From an uncultured Porphyromonas sp. (GTDB lineage: Bacteria; Bacteroidota; Bacteroidia; Bacteroidales; Porphyromonadaceae): a stretch of DNA of 8,159 bases. Positions 5,623 to 8,159 of the stretch are shown here, piece by piece (the first letter of the stretch is position 1; every line of letters begins with the position of its first letter). The stretch lies in the NCBI GenBank assembly GCA_945875135.1, contig CAMCJO010000088.1:1-8159 (forward strand). Direction: 5' to 3'. The notes under the pieces were generated by a model. The model saw only the letters and a list, made by a program, of their open reading frames with translations. It ran no database searches and was not told the DNA's origin. Made by a program: the position numbers and the translations under genes.

Positions 5623-6573
5623 ATGTCCTACTTACTAGAAGCAGAGCATATCGTCAAGCGATACAAAAACCACCTCGCCCTCGACGATGTCTCCATACAA
5701 GTCCAGCCCAATAGCGTATTCGGACTCCTCGGTCCCAACGGCGCCGGCAAGAGTACCCTCATCAAGATCATCAACAAAATCCTCCTAGCCGACAGCGGCA
5801 CCGTACTACTCAACGGCAAGGAGATGACCTACGAAGATATACGCCATATCGGCTACCTGCCCGAGGAGCGTGGACTCTACAAGAAGATGAAAGTCGGCGA
5901 CCAAGCTATCTACCTGGCTCGTCTGCACGGACTATCCCGACAGGAGGCGCAGCAGGAGCTGAAGCACTGGTTTGAGAAGTTTGACATTATGCCCTGGTGG
6001 CATCGTAAGGTCGAGGAGCTATCTAAGGGTATGCAGCAGAAAGTTCAGTTCATCTGCACCGTCATTCACCGTCCCAAGCTACTCATCTTCGACGAGCCTT
6101 TTAGCGGTTTCGACCCAGTCAATGCGGAGCTCCTCAAGCGCGAGATCCTAGAGCTACGAGACAACGGCTGTGCCGTCATCTTCTCCACGCACAACATGCA
6201 GTCCGTCGAGGAGATCTGTGACGACATCGCCCTCATCAACCAGAGCAAGGTGGTACTCCGTGGAGATGTGACCGAGGTCAAGCGAAGCCACTTCGACGGC
6301 GTCGCCTCGCTACTCATAGCGGGCGAGGGTTATCGCCCCAACTGGGTCGAATCTCTGACCGAGCAGCAGATCGAGTTACTCGAGATCAAGCGGGAGGGAC
6401 ACGACATGCGCGTCCGCCTCAAAGACCCGCAGCAGCGTGACGTACGCGCCCTCGCAGGACTAGTTCCCACCGATCTGCACCTCCTGGAGGTTGCACAGGA
6501 GATACCCTCCATGCAGGAGATATTTATCCGCACCACCACAGCTCAAGCTCAGCCCGCTACGACCACCCTTTAA
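5623..6573 (+). CDS. ABC transporter ATP-binding protein (NatA-like)
   Basis: The 316-residue cytoplasmic ATPase would power the membrane protein encoded 14 bases downstream. Motifs in order: Walker A GPNGAGKST (37-45); Q-loop region YLPEERGLY (78-86), where glutamate stands in the usual glutamine place, as is common in this subfamily; signature LSKGMQQK (133-140) in place of LSGGQ; Walker B LLIFDEPF (153-160) with the catalytic glutamate (E158); D-loop SGFDP (161-165); and the switch histidine H190 (STHNM). About 100 further residues after the core form an extension of the DUF4162 kind, typical of NatA-like ATPases. The family includes sodium, drug and other exporters; the substrate cannot be read from sequence. 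It is probably co-transcribed with the nuclease-domain gene. No Shine-Dalgarno is clear before the ATG at 5623; the 7-bp array occupies that place. Confidence 0.93.
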   Translation: MSYLLEAEHIVKRYKNHLALDDVSIQVQPNSVFGLLGPNGAGKSTLIKIINKILLADSGTVLLNGKEMTYEDIRHIGYLPEERGLYKKMKVGDQAIYLARLHGLSRQEAQQELKHWFEKFDIMPWWHRKVEELSKGMQQKVQFICTVIHRPKLLIFDEPFSGFDPVNAELLKREILELRDNGCAVIFSTHNMQSVEEICDDIALINQSKVVLRGDVTEVKRSHFDGVASLLIAGEGYRPNWVESLTEQQIELLEIKREGHDMRVRLKDPQQRDVRALAGLVPTDLHLLEVAQEIPSMQEIFIRTTTAQAQPATTTL

Positions 6574-6587
6574 CCAGACCCACTCTT

Positions 6588-7931
6588 ATGAAAAAGAAAT
6601 CACCCTCCAAGCTCTCCATACTCATCGAGCGAGAATACATGGTGCGTGTCAAGAAGAAGTCCTTCATCGTCACCACCCTCCTCGTCCCCATCCTCATCGC
6701 GGCTATCTTCTTTATCGTCATCTACATCAGTATGAGTTCGCTCAGTGACGAGCATGTCGCCGTCATTGACGAGACGGGACTCTATAGCGACGTGCTGGCC
6801 GACAACGAGTACTACACCTTCATCCCAAGCTCCGAGCCGCTTGAGGCTTATACCGACAAGGTGAAGCTCGAGGAGGAGGGTCTCTCAGCGGTCCTCTACA
6901 TAAAAGACACGCTGATGAACAATCCCAACGGCTGGAGCCTTTACTCCTACAAGAAGCTCCCCGACGGTATCGTTCGCTACATCAACGATGCTTTTACTGA
7001 GCGACTCAAGGAGCAACGCATCGCTCAGTACGATATAGAGGGTCTCCCCGAAATCATCGACGATGTGGAGACGTCCATATCCGTACCTACCTATCAGTGG
7101 GATGCCAAGGGCGAAGAGGCTAAGTCTAGTGGCACACTAGCCGGAGTCATCGGTATGATCCTCTCGGGTATCATCCTCGCCTTTATGTCGAACTATTCGG
7201 GACAGGTGATGAGCGGTGTGCTAGAGGAAAAGAAGAACCGCATCATGGAGGTCATCGTCAGCACCGTGCGACCCATAGAGATGATGATCTCAAAGATGGT
7301 CGGTGTCTTCCTCGTCGGTCTGACACAGGTCGCTATCTGGTTGATCTTTGCGGGGATTATCTTTGTCGTCGGCTCACTAGTCGCCGTGGGTGGCGTCTAC
7401 GACCTCTCGGCACTCTCACAGCTAGACCCGGCACAGATGGGCGGTCTCGCAGGCGGTATGAGTATGGACTCCGTCACCGAGATGCAGTCTAGTCTAGAGG
7501 TGCTACAGAGTATCAACTTCGTACAGCTCATCATCATGCTCCTCGTCTACTTCATCGGGGGCTACCTCCTCTACGCTTCGCTCTTTGCAGCGATCGGGTC
7601 GAGCGTCTCGAGCGACGAAGATGCCAGCCAGTTTATGATGCCCTTCGTCCTCGTCATGATGCTCGGCTTCTACATCGCTATGGGTAGCATGGACAATCCC
7701 GATGGCACGATGGCCTTCTGGGGCAGTATCATTCCCTTCTCATCGCCCTTCGTGATGATGGTTCGACTACCCTATGGCGTCGCCACGTGGGAGCTCATCC
7801 TCAGCATCGCGCTGCTCTACCTCACTGCCTTTGGCATCGCGTGGCTAGCCGCACGTATCTACCGTGTCGGCATCCTCTTCACGGGCAAGAAGCCCTCTCT
7901 GCGCGACCTCTGGAGCTGGCTCCGCATCTAG
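6588..7931 (+). CDS. ABC-2 type transporter permease (NatB-like)
   Basis: The 447-residue inner-membrane protein is the partner of the ATPase just upstream. A basic N-terminus leads into a first membrane segment at about residues 25-47. A large extracytoplasmic domain follows (about 50-178), including a VAVIDETG strand. Then come a cluster of membrane segments: about 183-201, 236-265, 311-332, 349-367, 376-393 and 402-424. Between the second and third is the conserved cytoplasmic coupling stretch VLEEKKNRIMEVIVST (211-226), a hallmark of ABC2_membrane_3/NatB permeases. This one-large-loop arrangement fits exporters of the NatAB kind; the substrate is not determined by sequence. The ATG at 6588 is 14 bases after the ATPase stop, so the two are surely one transcript. 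The TAG stop at 7929 is the first unit of a 7-bp array, and a strong terminator follows 80 bases later. Confidence 0.92.
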   Translation: MKKKSPSKLSILIEREYMVRVKKKSFIVTTLLVPILIAAIFFIVIYISMSSLSDEHVAVIDETGLYSDVLADNEYYTFIPSSEPLEAYTDKVKLEEEGLSAVLYIKDTLMNNPNGWSLYSYKKLPDGIVRYINDAFTERLKEQRIAQYDIEGLPEIIDDVETSISVPTYQWDAKGEEAKSSGTLAGVIGMILSGIILAFMSNYSGQVMSGVLEEKKNRIMEVIVSTVRPIEMMISKMVGVFLVGLTQVAIWLIFAGIIFVVGSLVAVGGVYDLSALSQLDPAQMGGLAGGMSMDSVTEMQSSLEVLQSINFVQLIIMLLVYFIGGYLLYASLFAAIGSSVSSDEDASQFMMPFVLVMMLGFYIAMGSMDNPDGTMAFWGSIIPFSSPFVMMVRLPYGVATWELILSIALLYLTAFGIAWLAARIYRVGILFTGKKPSLRDLWSWLRI

Positions 7932-7970
7932 TAGTTAGTGGCTAGTGGCTAGTGGTTAGTATTTAGCGAA
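7929..7970. repeat. 7-bp tandem repeat at the gene end (array 3)
   Basis: TAG occurs exactly every seven bases at 7929, 7936, 7943, 7950, 7957 and 7964, giving units TAGTAGT, TAGTGGC, TAGTGGC, TAGTGGT, TAGTATT and TAGCGAA. The first TAG is the stop codon of the permease gene, which is followed at once by a second in-frame TAG. The last unit, in TTTAGCGAA, resembles the end of array 1 (ATTAGCGAC). Confidence 0.85.
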
Positions 7971-7973
7971 AGC

Positions 7974-7999
7974 CACACAGCCCCCCCCCACACACAGCC
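7974..7999. repeat. C9 homopolymer between copies of CACACAGCC
   Basis: Nine cytosines (7981-7989) lie between two copies of CACACAGCC (7974-7982 and 7991-7999), in the non-coding stretch between the permease gene and its terminator. Such a tract is prone to slippage and to sequencing error. It is downstream of the coding region, so a length change would not alter a protein visible here. Confidence 0.8.
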
Positions 8000-8010
8000 A
8001 CTCATCGCAT

Positions 8011-8056
8011 CAGCCCCCTCACTGCTCAGCAGGTGAGGGGGCTGTTTCTTTGTTCT
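8011..8056 (+). terminator. Strong rho-independent terminator after the ABC exporter genes
   Basis: CAGCCCCCTCAC (8011-8022) pairs perfectly with GTGAGGGGGCTG (8033-8044), a 12-bp GC-rich stem with a 10-base loop that can itself form a small inner stem (TGC/GCA). A T-rich stretch (TTTCTTTGTTCT) follows at once. The T-tract is only on the right, so it ends rightward transcripts, that is, the nuclease-ABC group. Bases 8057-8159 beyond it show no gene or consensus promoter. Confidence 0.93.
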
Positions 8057-8159
8057 CCGTCGTAGCACGGCTAGACGAGTAGCGATCTGTGTTCCCCATC
8101 ACGTGTAACCCTTTGCTTTCTAAGTTCATATGCAAGTAAAATGCGAAGTTTTTTCTCGT

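Noticed and set aside
5755..5763. Non-standard Q-loop and signature in the ABC ATPase (E for Q; LSKGM for LSGGQ) as a sign of inactivity
   Set aside because: Both variants are usual in NatA-like ATPases, and Walker A, Walker B with its catalytic glutamate and the switch histidine are intact.
8080..8085. Third TAGCGA at 8080-8085 as a sign of another array
   Set aside because: There is no 7-base periodicity around it, and a 6-base match is expected by chance in 8 kb.

Overview
The window looks like chromosomal DNA of a Bacteroidales bacterium, most likely Porphyromonas or a close relative. Coding DNA is moderately GC-rich. Start codons mostly lack a Shine-Dalgarno sequence. Two promoters match the Bacteroidota sigma consensus (TTG/TTTG, 19 bases, TAnnTTTG). 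The proteins read as Bacteroidota orthologues. The genus is an inference from impression, not from a search. The genes are core housekeeping genes. I see no phage, transposase, CRISPR array, tRNA or rRNA.

Layout, left to right. Positions 1-400 hold no convincing gene. They carry a cluster of palindromes (1-92), a degenerate 7-bp tandem repeat (148-196), a good promoter (269-299) and a leader of about 95 bases. A rightward pair follows: a secreted TPR-like protein of unknown function (401-1150) and uvrB (1166-3190), 15 bases apart. A leftward pair converges on uvrB: holA, the DNA polymerase III delta subunit (4269 down to 3220), preceded by an AMP nucleosidase gene (5064 down to 4288). From a 54-base divergent region, a rightward group starts: a stand-alone HsdR-N-type PD-(D/E)XK nuclease-domain protein (5119-5595), an ABC ATPase (5623-6573) and its ABC-2/NatB-type permease (6588-7931). 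A strong intrinsic terminator closes this group at 8011-8056. The last ~100 bases hold no recognisable gene.

How the genes relate. UvrB and HolA act in DNA repair and replication. The small nuclease-like protein sits divergently beside holA with no restriction-modification partners, so a house function in DNA metabolism is plausible but unproven. The AMP nucleosidase is purine salvage. The ATPase and permease form one membrane exporter of the NatAB type.

The most interesting non-coding structure is twofold. First, the divergent region at 5077-5118 is bounded by a perfect 9-bp inverted repeat. Each arm contains a TAACTTTG -7 element, and the two point towards each other, so the two transcripts would overlap at their 5' ends. 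Second, three intergenic stretches (148-196, 5591-5618, 7929-7970) are degenerate 7-bp tandem arrays phased on TAA/TAG. Two of them begin exactly at the stop codon of the preceding gene. Because 7 is not a multiple of 3, they place stop codons in all three frames. Nothing here is clearly a new multi-gene system.
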